This document shows, piece after piece, positions 34,437 to 43,377 of a stretch of DNA of 64,000 bases (positions within the stretch are counted from its first letter, which is position 1; each line of letters starts with the position of its first letter). The stretch lies in contig CAVTQY010000002.1 of NCBI GenBank assembly GCA_963736975.1, positions 558,001 through 622,000 of the forward strand, written 5' to 3'. Below the pieces are notes generated by a model that had not been told where the DNA came from, did no database searches, and saw nothing but the letters and a program-made list of their open reading frames with translations. A program made the translations under genes and the position numbers. The stretch comes from CAVTQY01 sp963736975 (lineage in GTDB: Bacteria; Pseudomonadota; Alphaproteobacteria; Acetobacterales; Acetobacteraceae).

Positions 34437-36482
34437 ATGTCGGACACCAGGGACCCGCTGCTGCAGCCATTCCATCTGCGGCATCTCAGCCTGCGCAACC
34501 GGGTGATGAGCACGGCGCATGAACCGTCCTACGCCGAGGACGGCATGCCGACCGACCGCTATCGGTTGTATCATGTCGAGAAAGCCAAAGGCGGCATCGC
34601 GCTCACGATGACCGCCGGGTCGGCGGTGGTGTCGCCGGACAGCCCGGCGGTGTTCGGGAACCTGCTCGCCTACAAGGATGAGATCGTGCCGTGGATGCGG
34701 CGTCTCGCCGACGAATGCCACGAGCACGGCACCTTGGTGATGATCCAACTTACGCATCTCGGCCGGCGCACGGTCTGGAACAGGGCGGACTGGCTGCCGG
34801 TGTTAGCGCCGTCGCCGGTACGCGAGCCGGCGCATCGCGCCTTTCCGAAAACCGCCGAGGAGTGGGACATCGATCGTATCGTCCGGCACTACGGCGAGGC
34901 GGCGGCGCGCATGCAGGCGGCCGGGCTCGACGGTATCGAGTTCAACGCCTACGGCCACCTGGTCGATCAGTTCTGGTCGCCCGCCACCAACCAGCGCGGC
35001 GATGCGTATGGCGGCAGCCTGGACAACCGGCTGCGATTCACGTTCCGTGTGTTGGACTCGATCCGGCGGCAGGTGGGCGAGGGCTTCATCGTCGGCATCC
35101 GAATGGTGGCCGACGAAGCCTGGGAGATCGGGTTATCACGCGCCGAGGGAATTGAGATTGCGCGCCGGCTGGTTGCGTCGGGCAAGATCGACTTCCTCAA
35201 CATCATCCGCGGCCATATCGATAGCGACGCGGCGCTGGCGAAAGTGATCCCGATCCAGGGCACTCCGTCCGCTCCGCATCTCGATTTCGCCGGGGACGTG
35301 CGGGCGGCGACGCGGTTTCCGGTGTTCCACGCCGCGCGCATCCAGGACGTGCCGACGGCGCGCCATGCCATCGCTTCCGGCAAGCTCGATATGGTGGGGA
35401 TGACACGCGCCCATATCGCCGATCCGCATCTGGTGCGCAAGCTGATAGAGGGACGGGAGCAGGAGATCCGGCCATGCGTCGGCGCGACCTACTGCCTCGA
35501 TCGCATTTACGAAGGCAACGACGCGGTCTGCATCCACAATCCCGCCACCGGCCGCGAGGCCACGTTGCCGCATGTGGTGGCGGGCACGGCACCGCCGCAC
35601 AAGAAGATCGTTGTGGTGGGTGCGGGCCCGGCGGGGCTGGAGGCGGCGCGGGTTGCCTCGGCCCGGGGTCATGCGGTGACGCTGTTCGAGGCGACCGACA
35701 GGCCTGGCGGCCAGATTTTACTAGCTTGCCGGGTGCCGCGCCGGCGAGAGCTGATCGGCATCGTCGATTGGCGCATGCAGCGGCTGGAGGCGCAGGGCGT
35801 TGCGGTTCGCTTCGCGGCCTGGGCGCAGGCGGCCGACGTGCTGGCGGAGGCGCCGGATGTGGTGTTCGTCGCCACTGGCGGAGTGCCGAATACCGAGGTT
35901 CTGGAGAGCGGCAACGAGCTGGTCGTTTCGACCTGGGACATTCTGTCGGGCAGCGTGCAGCCGGCCGAGCGTGTCATGGTTTACGACGATAACGGTGCGC
36001 ATCCGGGGATGCAGGCGGCCGAGTATCTGGCCGGGCAGGGTGCGGCGGTGGAGCTGGTGACGCCGGAACGCTATTTTGCCCCGGAGATCGGCGGGCTGAA
36101 TCATGCTGCCTATGCCGAGGTGTTCCAGCGGCACAATGTGCGGATCACCATCAACACGCGTGTGCGCGCGGTGCGCCGCGACGGGAATGCGCTGATCGCG
36201 ACACTGGGCTCGGATTATGGGCCTGAGCGGACGGAGCGTTCTGTCGATCAGGTAGTGGTGGAGCACGGGACGCTGCCGGTGACGGAGCTGTATGAGGAGC
36301 TGAAGCCGCTTTCGATCAACGGGGGTGAGGTCGATTATGACGCGCTGCTGGCCGGCCGGACGCAGGAAGTGGTGCGCAACGCGGCTGGGCGCCTCCGGCT
36401 GTTCCGCATTGGCGATGCGGTTTCCAGCCGAAACATTCATGCGGCGGTGTATGATGCGTTGCGGTTGACGAAGGATTTGTAG
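34437..36482 (+). CDS. FadH-like NADH:flavin oxidoreductase
   Basis: A 681-residue, two-part enzyme like 2,4-dienoyl-CoA reductase, trimethylamine dehydrogenase and N-methylproline demethylase. Residues 1 to about 370 form the old-yellow-enzyme TIM barrel (Q-L-T-H-L-G-R-R, R-G-D-A-Y-G-G-S-L-D-N-R). P-C-V-G-A-T-Y-C with a later C-I-H-N-P forms the 4Fe-4S site. From about 383 a dinucleotide-binding part follows (V-V-V-G-A-G-P-A-G-L-E-A). The CoA-transferase neighbour favours an acyl-CoA or betaine-type substrate; the exact one is undetermined. Confidence 0.85.
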   Translation: MSDTRDPLLQPFHLRHLSLRNRVMSTAHEPSYAEDGMPTDRYRLYHVEKAKGGIALTMTAGSAVVSPDSPAVFGNLLAYKDEIVPWMRRLADECHEHGTLVMIQLTHLGRRTVWNRADWLPVLAPSPVREPAHRAFPKTAEEWDIDRIVRHYGEAAARMQAAGLDGIEFNAYGHLVDQFWSPATNQRGDAYGGSLDNRLRFTFRVLDSIRRQVGEGFIVGIRMVADEAWEIGLSRAEGIEIARRLVASGKIDFLNIIRGHIDSDAALAKVIPIQGTPSAPHLDFAGDVRAATRFPVFHAARIQDVPTARHAIASGKLDMVGMTRAHIADPHLVRKLIEGREQEIRPCVGATYCLDRIYEGNDAVCIHNPATGREATLPHVVAGTAPPHKKIVVVGAGPAGLEAARVASARGHAVTLFEATDRPGGQILLACRVPRRRELIGIVDWRMQRLEAQGVAVRFAAWAQAADVLAEAPDVVFVATGGVPNTEVLESGNELVVSTWDILSGSVQPAERVMVYDDNGAHPGMQAAEYLAGQGAAVELVTPERYFAPEIGGLNHAAYAEVFQRHNVRITINTRVRAVRRDGNALIATLGSDYGPERTERSVDQVVVEHGTLPVTELYEELKPLSINGGEVDYDALLAGRTQEVVRNAAGRLRLFRIGDAVSSRNIHAAVYDALRLTKDL

Positions 36483-36554
36483 GCCGGGTCGGCGAGCGAT
36501 CACGCCCTAGCGCGACCCGCATGCGTTGGCGCCTGCCCTGATCTCTCGCGCCAT

Positions 36555-37844
36555 TCATGACAGAGTGCTGATGGGGCATTCCTCCAATCCGCTGAGGTGA
36601 AATGACAGTTCTCGATCGTCGCCAACGCCAAGCAACCGAAGCGGGTTCCAGGTTTGTGAAACGATGCGGATCTCCCAAAGATCGGTCGGCGGACAGGCCG
36701 AGAGTGGAATAGCAAAGCGGTTGGATCCCGGCACGACCTCGACCGTTACGGGGGCCGCTAGTGCGGAAGATTCGAACCGGGTCCACAGCGGGTGTGGAGC
36801 AAAACTCTCGATCCGAAACACCACCCTGCTCAGGGACCGATAGAATTCGATCCGGGAATTACCGCCCGACACCAGGTAATCCTGATAACGCAGCCAGCCG
36901 TCGGCCTCCGGCTGATAGCTAAGTTGATCAACATTATAAGCATTGGTAATATGCCCCACCATGTAGCGCTCCAGGTCAGAATTCTCGTCGATGAAGCGCG
37001 ACGCCAAGCCGGCTGAACGGAATAAGCTTCCCATAAACGTCCTTGTCCAGCCCGATTCCCACCAACCGAACTTCGCGATGCAGTAGATCGATAGCGGATC
37101 AAGCCGCAGCCCCCAGCTCGGCCACATACTTTCCTCGATGAAGGGTTCACCGAAAAGAATGAATTGTCCTTTTGGGCGAAGCCGTTCAACTAAACACACC
37201 AGCGTTTCACGGGAATGGCGGGCATGATGGAACGCCTCAAAACAATAGACTAGATCAAAACGTTCCTGCAGTCCCAGCGGCAGATTCCCAAAAGTGCCCT
37301 GGCGGTAATCGATCCCAAGACCACCCCGCTCGCTGCGGAGAGACGCAACCTCGACAAAATCAGGATTAATGTCCACGCCAGTGACACGATGCCCAAGTCG
37401 GGCAAGATATTCGGTGCTGAACCCCCATCCGCTTCCGACTTCCAGCACATCGCATGGCAGTTCGGAGTCGATGTGATCCGCAAATTTTGCGTGCGCACGC
37501 ATGTACTTGTTCAGCTCGCGCGGTGGGCGATTAGGATAGGCAAGATGACTGGCAACGGCGGTCTGCTTATCAATGATCGTGTGCTCCGAACGCTTCTCTG
37601 AGTAGGGTGTACCGTGCATGAAAATGTAGAGCTGGTCCTGCAGGTCAAAGTACTCTTTGGACAGCGGCGAAGCTTGTGCCGCACGTGCTAATAGCCAGTC
37701 GGGCCGGTGAACCTGTACGGTTTTCCAATATGCCGCTAAGGCATCACTTGCGGGTTCCCCGATTTTGTCGGACTCCCGGACAAACCGTCGGACTGCGTCC
37801 GTATTGGTCACGTCCACTTGTTGTTCGATATCGTCGCAGTGCAC
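36555..37844 (-). CDS. SAM-dependent methyltransferase with C-terminal extension
   Basis: A 429-residue protein with a class I methyltransferase core: L-E-V-G-S-G-W-G-F-S at about 134-143, T-G-V-D-I-N-P at 155-161, C-F-E-A-F-H-H near 215. The C-terminal 150 residues look beta-rich and may bind substrate. It lies in a minus-strand, AT-richer cluster with FkbM and glycosyltransferase genes, so it probably modifies a surface glycan or its carrier. Its stop region is convergent with the flavoenzyme gene. Confidence 0.78.
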   Translation of the reverse strand: MHCDDIEQQVDVTNTDAVRRFVRESDKIGEPASDALAAYWKTVQVHRPDWLLARAAQASPLSKEYFDLQDQLYIFMHGTPYSEKRSEHTIIDKQTAVASHLAYPNRPPRELNKYMRAHAKFADHIDSELPCDVLEVGSGWGFSTEYLARLGHRVTGVDINPDFVEVASLRSERGGLGIDYRQGTFGNLPLGLQERFDLVYCFEAFHHARHSRETLVCLVERLRPKGQFILFGEPFIEESMWPSWGLRLDPLSIYCIAKFGWWESGWTRTFMGSLFRSAGLASRFIDENSDLERYMVGHITNAYNVDQLSYQPEADGWLRYQDYLVSGGNSRIEFYRSLSRVVFRIESFAPHPLWTRFESSALAAPVTVEVVPGSNRFAIPLSACPPTDLWEIRIVSQTWNPLRLLGVGDDRELSFHLSGLEECPISTLS

Positions 37845-37966
37845 CTTGTAACCTCATTCGGCTCGATCAACTCGGCGTGTGATCAGCGGGCAAAATCCGC
37901 GCCCAAATCGGGCAGTGAGCCGGTGGCGGCGTAACCTTCGGCTCTGAAGCGGCACCAGTTTTCTCT

Positions 37967-40522
37967 TCAAGGGGGTCGCGCGCTTGCATCTCTGCAGACC
38001 CGCATCGCTGCAGCGACCAACAGCTCGCTGCTCTCGCGCCAAGTGATCCAGTTATGTTTAACTCGCTGCCCCGGATTCAGATTCGCGCGGTCGCAAAATT
38101 CTTGAAGTGCATGCTGGAGATTCGTGGGGGCGCACAGACTAAAGTAGGTTGCCTTGCCATCTGCGATTTCCCGAAACACAGGGATGTCGCTGCATATCAC
38201 CGGAAGGCCACACTGAAATGCTTCAACAATGGGAAGTCCGAAGCCCTCAATCTCGGATGCAATTATGAGGGCCGATGCGTTGTGATAGCAGTAATCCAGG
38301 TCGCCATCGGTCGCATCCCGCACTAGGAATAGCTGACGATTGAGCTGCGGATGAGCGGCAACCCGCGCCAGGAATTCCTCCATCTTCCAGCTCTGGCGAC
38401 CTACAACCAAGAGTGCGGCGGACCGGCCGGTTGCCCAGAAACCATCGAAAGCATCGAGAACGTAGGTGTGCATCTTGCGGGGCTCGATCGAACCCACCAT
38501 CAAGAAAACATCTCTGGCAGCCGCGAAAATATCTTTGATGGACGGTCGGGTCGGATTATCGGCGGCAGCGAAGTCTAGCTCGGATCCGAGATAAAAATAG
38601 TCGATATGCACAGGAGTAATGGGCGATGGGCCCCCGCTTCGTGTGCGAACATATTCTTTGAGCATCTCTGCAATCGACCTTGAGATGCACACGAAGCCGT
38701 CAGTCAATCGCAAATGCTCTGTGAGCCACGCCTCAAATGCAGCGGTCAGTTCGGGAACACTGGTATGTCGATGGGTGATTGGAATCAGATCGTAGACAAC
38801 GCCCACGACCATACCGCCATGCTCCTTGAAATGTCGGACGCCAGCCCAGATTGGTATCGTCCATGACGAGTCGAGCAGGAGTAAAATGCTCCCATCAAGC
38901 CGGTCGAAGTCGTCGAGACCCAAAGCCCCGATAGAGGGCGGCAGACGTTGTTGCCGCTTTACCCGGCGGAAGGGCTTGAGGAGAGCGGTCAGCCAGCGTG
39001 GGAGACCCGGGCGGTGACGTGTCGCCATCACCAACTCGCGAAGCGGCTCGGCGGGGAACAACGCCCTCAATGGACGCGTGGCAAGGACCCAACTGTCAGC
39101 GAAGCGGCGACGAACCCGGCTCGCAGGGGAGCGGCTCGGACCTGTTGCAGTTCCGCGGCCTAACGCGTTCTGCTTGTCCGAGAGCACGCGCTCCGCTTGC
39201 GCGAAGCGAAATCTGTCGCCTTCCACGATAACGGGCACGACGTCGTAGCCATAATGCCGCGCGGCTTCGGGTGCATTCCGTAGAATGTTGCGGACGACCC
39301 GCTGAATGCCTGTATTCAGGTCACTGTGGTATGTGTGCGTGCATTCCACAAAGATAGTGGGTCGTGGTCGTCGGAACCCCATAGCGAACTGCGGAATGGC
39401 CGCTCGCCTGCCCAACGCTGCGGCCCAGAGGATACGAAGCACTGCCGTAAGGCGCCAAGAGCGACTCTGGAATACCTCGAGAAGCAATTCTTCTCGTTCC
39501 CGCAGACGAGCCCAGAGGGTCGCGTTGAGTTTTGACTCACGCACACGTTCGGTTTCGGCATCCTTCGCGCGCGAGGCCTCATGGTGGGCGCGCTCTTCGG
39601 CTGCCCGGGTGCGGGCGACCTGCAAGGTAAACGCATGCCGGAACTCTTCCCAGCCGGACCAGAATTTATGCGCACGCTCTTCAGCCGCCCTGGTGCGGGC
39701 GGCCTGGTCAGTGAACGCGTTAGACAGTTCTTCAAAACGATCGCGCTGCTCGGCAAGTGCCAGGGAAACCGATGCCGCCTCGGTTTCGGCCGCAGTCGCG
39801 CGCTCCTCGGATTGCTGCGCTCGAAGCACAGCATCTTGGCTCGACGCGAGCACGAAATCATCGAACACGTTCGGTGGAGAGTGAAAGTTCGGAATGAGTG
39901 CATCGTGCTCCTCGGCAACATAAAAACGGTTCAACCCGTCGAAATATACGTGCCTGTAGCCGTTTCCGGTAATCAAGGGCTCCCAGTCGTCGAAAGCGGC
40001 GGCCTGTGACATAGGCTCTGTCGCCTCGACCACGATAATCCATGGCCGCACCAGGTCAAAGTCCCATCCTTTGATGACGCCGTATGCGCCGCCTTCCACG
40101 TCGATCTTCAGAAAGTGCACCTCACCAATGACATATTCCTGGCAGATGTGCCCCAGCGTGTCGGTCTCCACCTGGGTCTCGATCACGTTGTGGCCAGCGT
40201 TTCTATGCCGGCAAGCGATTTGCCGTTCAGTCGTGGAGAGGCCGGTGCCCACCACCTCATAAAAGGTAGTGACACCGCTCGCTTCCGCAGCCGCCAAGCG
40301 CAAATTTCTATCTTCGGACCGAGCCTCTAGTAAACGGTTGAAAAATGTCTCGACAGGTTCGATATTGATTCCTCGCCATCCTCGCTCATAAAAAGCCTTT
40401 GTTACAGAATGAATATCGGGATCCTGTGCACCGACGTCGATATAGAAACCCTTATCCACACCCTTCAAGGCACGCCAGAGGATTACGTCCTCGAAATTCT
40501 GAGCGTAAGACACGAATGTCAT
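37967..40522 (-). CDS. FkbM methyltransferase / coiled coil / GT4 glycosyltransferase fusion
   Basis: An 851-residue multidomain protein. Residues 1 to about 205: FkbM-type methyltransferase (F-Y-I-D-V-G-A-Q-D-P-D near 27-37; H-F-L-K-I-D-V-E-G-G-A-Y at 136-147). About 230-350: a charged alanine-rich coiled coil with a 28-residue tandem duplication (271-298 and 299 onward). About 385-851: GT4 glycosyltransferase with N-T-G-I-Q-R-V-V near 403-410, M-V-G-S-I-E-P-R-K, and the E-x7-E region E-I-E-G-F-G-L-P-I-V-E-A. ATG 40522 starts the FkbM family pattern; the open frame continues upstream without family character. It probably both elongates and caps an O-methylated surface glycan (inference). Confidence 0.82.
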   Translation of the reverse strand: MTFVSYAQNFEDVILWRALKGVDKGFYIDVGAQDPDIHSVTKAFYERGWRGINIEPVETFFNRLLEARSEDRNLRLAAAEASGVTTFYEVVGTGLSTTERQIACRHRNAGHNVIETQVETDTLGHICQEYVIGEVHFLKIDVEGGAYGVIKGWDFDLVRPWIIVVEATEPMSQAAAFDDWEPLITGNGYRHVYFDGLNRFYVAEEHDALIPNFHSPPNVFDDFVLASSQDAVLRAQQSEERATAAETEAASVSLALAEQRDRFEELSNAFTDQAARTRAAEERAHKFWSGWEEFRHAFTLQVARTRAAEERAHHEASRAKDAETERVRESKLNATLWARLREREELLLEVFQSRSWRLTAVLRILWAAALGRRAAIPQFAMGFRRPRPTIFVECTHTYHSDLNTGIQRVVRNILRNAPEAARHYGYDVVPVIVEGDRFRFAQAERVLSDKQNALGRGTATGPSRSPASRVRRRFADSWVLATRPLRALFPAEPLRELVMATRHRPGLPRWLTALLKPFRRVKRQQRLPPSIGALGLDDFDRLDGSILLLLDSSWTIPIWAGVRHFKEHGGMVVGVVYDLIPITHRHTSVPELTAAFEAWLTEHLRLTDGFVCISRSIAEMLKEYVRTRSGGPSPITPVHIDYFYLGSELDFAAADNPTRPSIKDIFAAARDVFLMVGSIEPRKMHTYVLDAFDGFWATGRSAALLVVGRQSWKMEEFLARVAAHPQLNRQLFLVRDATDGDLDYCYHNASALIIASEIEGFGLPIVEAFQCGLPVICSDIPVFREIADGKATYFSLCAPTNLQHALQEFCDRANLNPGQRVKHNWITWRESSELLVAAAMRVCRDASARPP
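39590..39712 (-). repeat. 28-residue tandem duplication inside the coiled coil
   Basis: Two in-frame copies, 84 bases apart, encode T-D-Q-A-A-R-T-R-A-A-E-E-R-A-H and T-L-Q-V-A-R-T-R-A-A-E-E-R-A-H. The DNA copies differ at several positions, so the duplication is not brand-new. It lengthens the linker between the methyltransferase and glycosyltransferase parts. Confidence 0.75.
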
Positions 40523-41108
40523 CAGCTGGATCCGCTTCCCGGCAGATACTCCGTTGCGAGCATTCAGTCGGGCCGTCGGACCGCTGTCCAGTAACGTCCC
40601 AGCACGCCGACGATACATGCGGCCAGCCCGAAGCAAAAGAGAAGGTCGATCACTCTGAGCCAGACCACATCAATCTGTCGAAATGCGTCAATATCCAACC
40701 ATCTCGCTCCCTGCACGAGCAGCGCGAATATCACCAGCAGCAGCCCGTAACGTCCCGGCATATCCCAAATCCCAATACAGCAAACCCGCCGCTGCTATCT
40801 GAAGGCACAGAAACGCGCGAGGCGTCAAGATGGTGCTAGGTCAATCGACAATAATGCTGTGATCCGCGAGTGGTGGGACACCCATCATGCTCCGTCCGGC
40901 TCACTGGACGGTCTGACGACACGGGCGTAGTGGTGTTACACGATCTGTTCGTGCTTATCAGGCGGGGACACCTGTCCTAATCCTCGGCTAGGTTACACAA
41001 CCTTATTCCGACCGACGCGATGAACAGAGCAAATACGAGCGTCCGCACGCGGTGTCCAGATCTGCCAACTTCAGAGCGATCCGTCGGACCGGCGTTTTCA
41101 CGTCAGCC
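40523..41108. other. 590-base gene-poor stretch in the glycan island
   Basis: Apart from a possible 65-codon membrane protein (40564-40761, minus) nothing coding is recognised. From about 40800 the composition is mixed and no repeat, terminator or RNA is evident. It may be a decayed gene between the fusion and the second FkbM gene. Confidence 0.5.
40564..40761 (-). CDS. Possible 65-residue membrane protein
   Basis: An open frame encoding two strong hydrophobic helices (Y-G-L-L-L-V-I-F-A-L-L-V-Q and V-I-D-L-L-F-C-F-G-L-A-A-C-I-V-G-V-L). Same strand and spacing as the glycan genes, 41 bases upstream of the fusion gene start. No family recognised. Could be genuine or a remnant. Confidence 0.35.
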   Translation of the reverse strand: MPGRYGLLLVIFALLVQGARWLDIDAFRQIDVVWLRVIDLLFCFGLAACIVGVLGRYWTAVRRPD

Positions 41109-42095
41109 TCACTGCGAAATCAGGGAGTTTCTGGTGAACCGTTCGGGGACCATGATGCGCCGCGTACTGCGCCTTAGAGCGCGTAGTGGCGCCGTGATCC
41201 GCCAAGACCTCGAGGCATAGAGCGCAGCCAGATCAGCCCTGAGCCTCCGCGTCGCCGGCGCTTCCGTCATTGTCGCGAGATCTGGCATACCCCCGCGCGG
41301 CCGCAGCAGCAGATCGGATACTAGTTGGTGCTGCGTCATGTTCATATGCAAAAATTCAGCCCCTGTTTGCGGAACGGGGAACCCGACATCAATTCGGCAG
41401 ACCGCAACCACCTCGCAGATCGTCCACAGTGCTTCAGCAAAAATCAATGGATCATAATGATGGAGCAACAATGCGTAGCTATTGAATTCCATACACAGCA
41501 GCGGATGATTGTCGCTCAGCAACTTAGCGGCGCCGGCCAGAACATTTGGTTCATATCCCTCCACGTCGATTTTGATAAAACGGACTGCCGGCATGAAGTA
41601 GTCATCCAGGGTGACGGACCGGCTACGTACCTTTCCGCTTGGTGATGCGAAGGACCATGGCCCGCTGTCGGTCATCATTGCGGTCCCGGGTACGTCACTG
41701 ACCATGACCTCGAATACTTTGATATTGCTGATTCCGTTTGTCTGGATGTTGCGGCGCAGACAATCAGCATTGGCTGGCACAGGCTCAAAAGCCAGGATCT
41801 GGCAATCCGGCCGCTGTACCGCCATGGGAATCGCAGTGAAGCCGACATTAGCGCCGACGTCCAACAGAATGCTGCCAGTCGCCAGATCGGCGATCGCAGT
41901 AGCAACGAGGCCTTTGTCGGTGTCAGTGCCGTCCATTGCCTGCAGATAAGCCGAATGCAATCCTGATAATCTGAGAGTTCGGTTGCCAGCGATGACTGTT
42001 GCACACTCCATCGCGGGATAACAGCGGAAGGCCCTTGTGCGTGTCAAGATGAGGGGCTGGAGTTGGTACTTCTTGGGAACGTTGAGCCGATACAT
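41109..42095 (-). CDS. FkbM-family methyltransferase
   Basis: A 328-residue methyltransferase: SAM loop L-L-D-V-G-A-N-V-G-F-T near 78-88, A-F-E-P-V-P-A-N, and the family mark F-I-K-I-D-V-E-G-Y-E-P. The C-terminal A-S-R-S-W-R-I-T-A-P-L-R-A-L is a short motif often found at the ends of glycan-locus proteins; a similar R-S-W-R-L-T-A-V-L-R lies at the coiled-coil/GT4 border of the fusion gene. It likely O-methylates a sugar. An internal Met at residue 29 is a possible alternative start. Confidence 0.85.
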   Translation of the reverse strand: MYRLNVPKKYQLQPLILTRTRAFRCYPAMECATVIAGNRTLRLSGLHSAYLQAMDGTDTDKGLVATAIADLATGSILLDVGANVGFTAIPMAVQRPDCQILAFEPVPANADCLRRNIQTNGISNIKVFEVMVSDVPGTAMMTDSGPWSFASPSGKVRSRSVTLDDYFMPAVRFIKIDVEGYEPNVLAGAAKLLSDNHPLLCMEFNSYALLLHHYDPLIFAEALWTICEVVAVCRIDVGFPVPQTGAEFLHMNMTQHQLVSDLLLRPRGGMPDLATMTEAPATRRLRADLAALYASRSWRITAPLRALRRSTRRIMVPERFTRNSLISQ

Positions 42096-42264
42096 TCAAT
42101 GCTGGTGGCGGCTGCGTGGTGAACGAAATAGATATTGCCAAAATCGCCGACACTTTCCGTGAGTTCGCTTCGCCACTCGAACGGCTTTGGAACGCATGAT
42201 CGCCCGATGGCAATGCGCTGCCCGGCCCGCTGCCGGGCAGACACACTGAAAAGTCAGACGAGCC

Positions 42265-42921
42265 TCAGCGGGACGTAGCGCCGTTGTTCGAATCAGGAGA
42301 AAAATTCCCCGACTGACCCGAGTTCCCCATCCCATTGTTACCCATCAGGTTGGAACCCCCGTTCGAGCCCGAGTAGCCGTGATATCCACCCGGCGAGTTA
42401 TCTTGGGAATTCTGCGTCTGGCCCTCGACCGAGGTCATCGCCGTCACCGAGTTGGGCGTCACCAGCATCACCACGGGATTACCGTCCCGATCCTTGGCGT
42501 GCACCACGAAGGAGCGGGGCATGATGCGGATGTCCGTGAAACCGCCACTGGAGAGGCTGCTGTAAATCCGCTGGCGGATATCGCCGGACTGACCGTTCGA
42601 CCCCTGCCACTGGTTATACCCCTGCTGGTTGTTGCCCTGCTGAGTGTACCCCTGGTTGGATCCCTGATTGTTGTAGTCCTGCGAATAGTCCTGCCGGTTC
42701 TGGCCATGCTGCTGATTGTAGCCCTGCTGGTTGCCGCCCTGGCTTTGGTTGTATCCCGACCCTTGGTTGGCGTCGGATGAGCCATTGTAGCTCTGCGAAC
42801 TGCCCCAGGCGCCATTCCCGTTCTGGTTGTAGCCCTGCTGGCCATTCGAGCCGGTCGCGGCCGCGGCCGGCAGGGCGATGGCCAAAGCCATCGCCGAGGT
42901 TGCGATCAGAAGACGGTACAT
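42265..42921 (-). CDS. Secreted Gln/Asn/Gly-rich repeat protein
   Basis: A 218-residue protein with a signal peptide (M-Y-R-L-L-I-A-T-S-A-M-A-L-A-I-A-L-P-A-A-A-A) and a low-complexity stretch (about 24-108) built of imperfect repeats such as N-Q-Q-G-Y-N-Q and N-Q-G-S. A short folded-looking part follows (D-I-R-Q-R-I-Y-S-S-L-S-S-G-G-F-T-D-I-R, then P-V-V-M-L-V-T-P-N-S-V), then another Asn/Gly-rich tail. No family known; the folded part resembles small secreted proteins seen in related bacteria. A hairpin overlaps its ribosome-binding site. Confidence 0.7.
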   Translation of the reverse strand: MYRLLIATSAMALAIALPAAAATGSNGQQGYNQNGNGAWGSSQSYNGSSDANQGSGYNQSQGGNQQGYNQQHGQNRQDYSQDYNNQGSNQGYTQQGNNQQGYNQWQGSNGQSGDIRQRIYSSLSSGGFTDIRIMPRSFVVHAKDRDGNPVVMLVTPNSVTAMTSVEGQTQNSQDNSPGGYHGYSGSNGGSNLMGNNGMGNSGQSGNFSPDSNNGATSR

Positions 42922-42930
42922 GCGTATTCT

Positions 42931-42955
42931 CCCTGGCGCCACCATGACGCCAGGG
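42931..42955 (-). promoter_or_regulatory. Hairpin covering the Shine-Dalgarno of the Q/N-rich gene
   Basis: CCCTGGCG (42931-42938) pairs perfectly with CGCCAGGG (42948-42955). On the minus strand the second arm ends AGGG, directly followed by AGAAT and, 4 bases on, the ATG at 42921. The stem therefore includes the ribosome-binding site. It could also act as a transcription stop after rpmB, but no U-run follows. Confidence 0.5.
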
Positions 42956-42998
42956 GTTAAGCGGCCTCGGCCGGGAAGGGTTGCGGCCGAACGGCCGT

Positions 42999-43298
42999 TC
43001 AGGCGCTTGCGGCCCGTCGGGCTTGAACGCGTTGCAGCCGACGTTTGATAATCAGCACCTCCGGCCCCAGCCGGCGGTCGGGCGTGCGCAGCAGGAACGC
43101 GTCTATGCCTCCCTTGGCCTCCACGGTGCGGATCGCCCGGGTGGACAACCGCAGGCGCACGGGAGTGCCCAGAATGTCGGACAGCAGCGAGGTTTCCTGC
43201 AGATTGGGCAGGAAGCGCCGGCGCGTTTTGTTGTTGGCGTGACTGACGTTGTTGCCCGTCAGCACGCCTTTGCCGGTGATCTGGCAGCGGCGCGACAT
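42999..43298 (-). CDS. rpmB: 50S ribosomal protein L28
   Basis: A 99-residue L28: M-S-R-R-C-Q-I-T-G-K-G-V-L-T-G-N-N-V-S-H-A, then T-R-R-R-F-L-P-N-L-Q and L-R-L-S-T-R-A-I-R-T-V-E. The length of about 100 residues is typical of alphaproteobacterial L28. ATG 43298 begins the family pattern. Not adjacent to rpmG, as usual in this class. Confidence 0.95.
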   Translation of the reverse strand: MSRRCQITGKGVLTGNNVSHANNKTRRRFLPNLQETSLLSDILGTPVRLRLSTRAIRTVEAKGGIDAFLLRTPDRRLGPEVLIIKRRLQRVQARRAASA

Positions 43299-43377
43299 TC
43301 GCATAAATCCTTTCGACACGTCCGGCGAAAGCCGAAGCCAAGAAAGCGCGGGCTTATGGCCAGCCTGAGCCGGCCCG

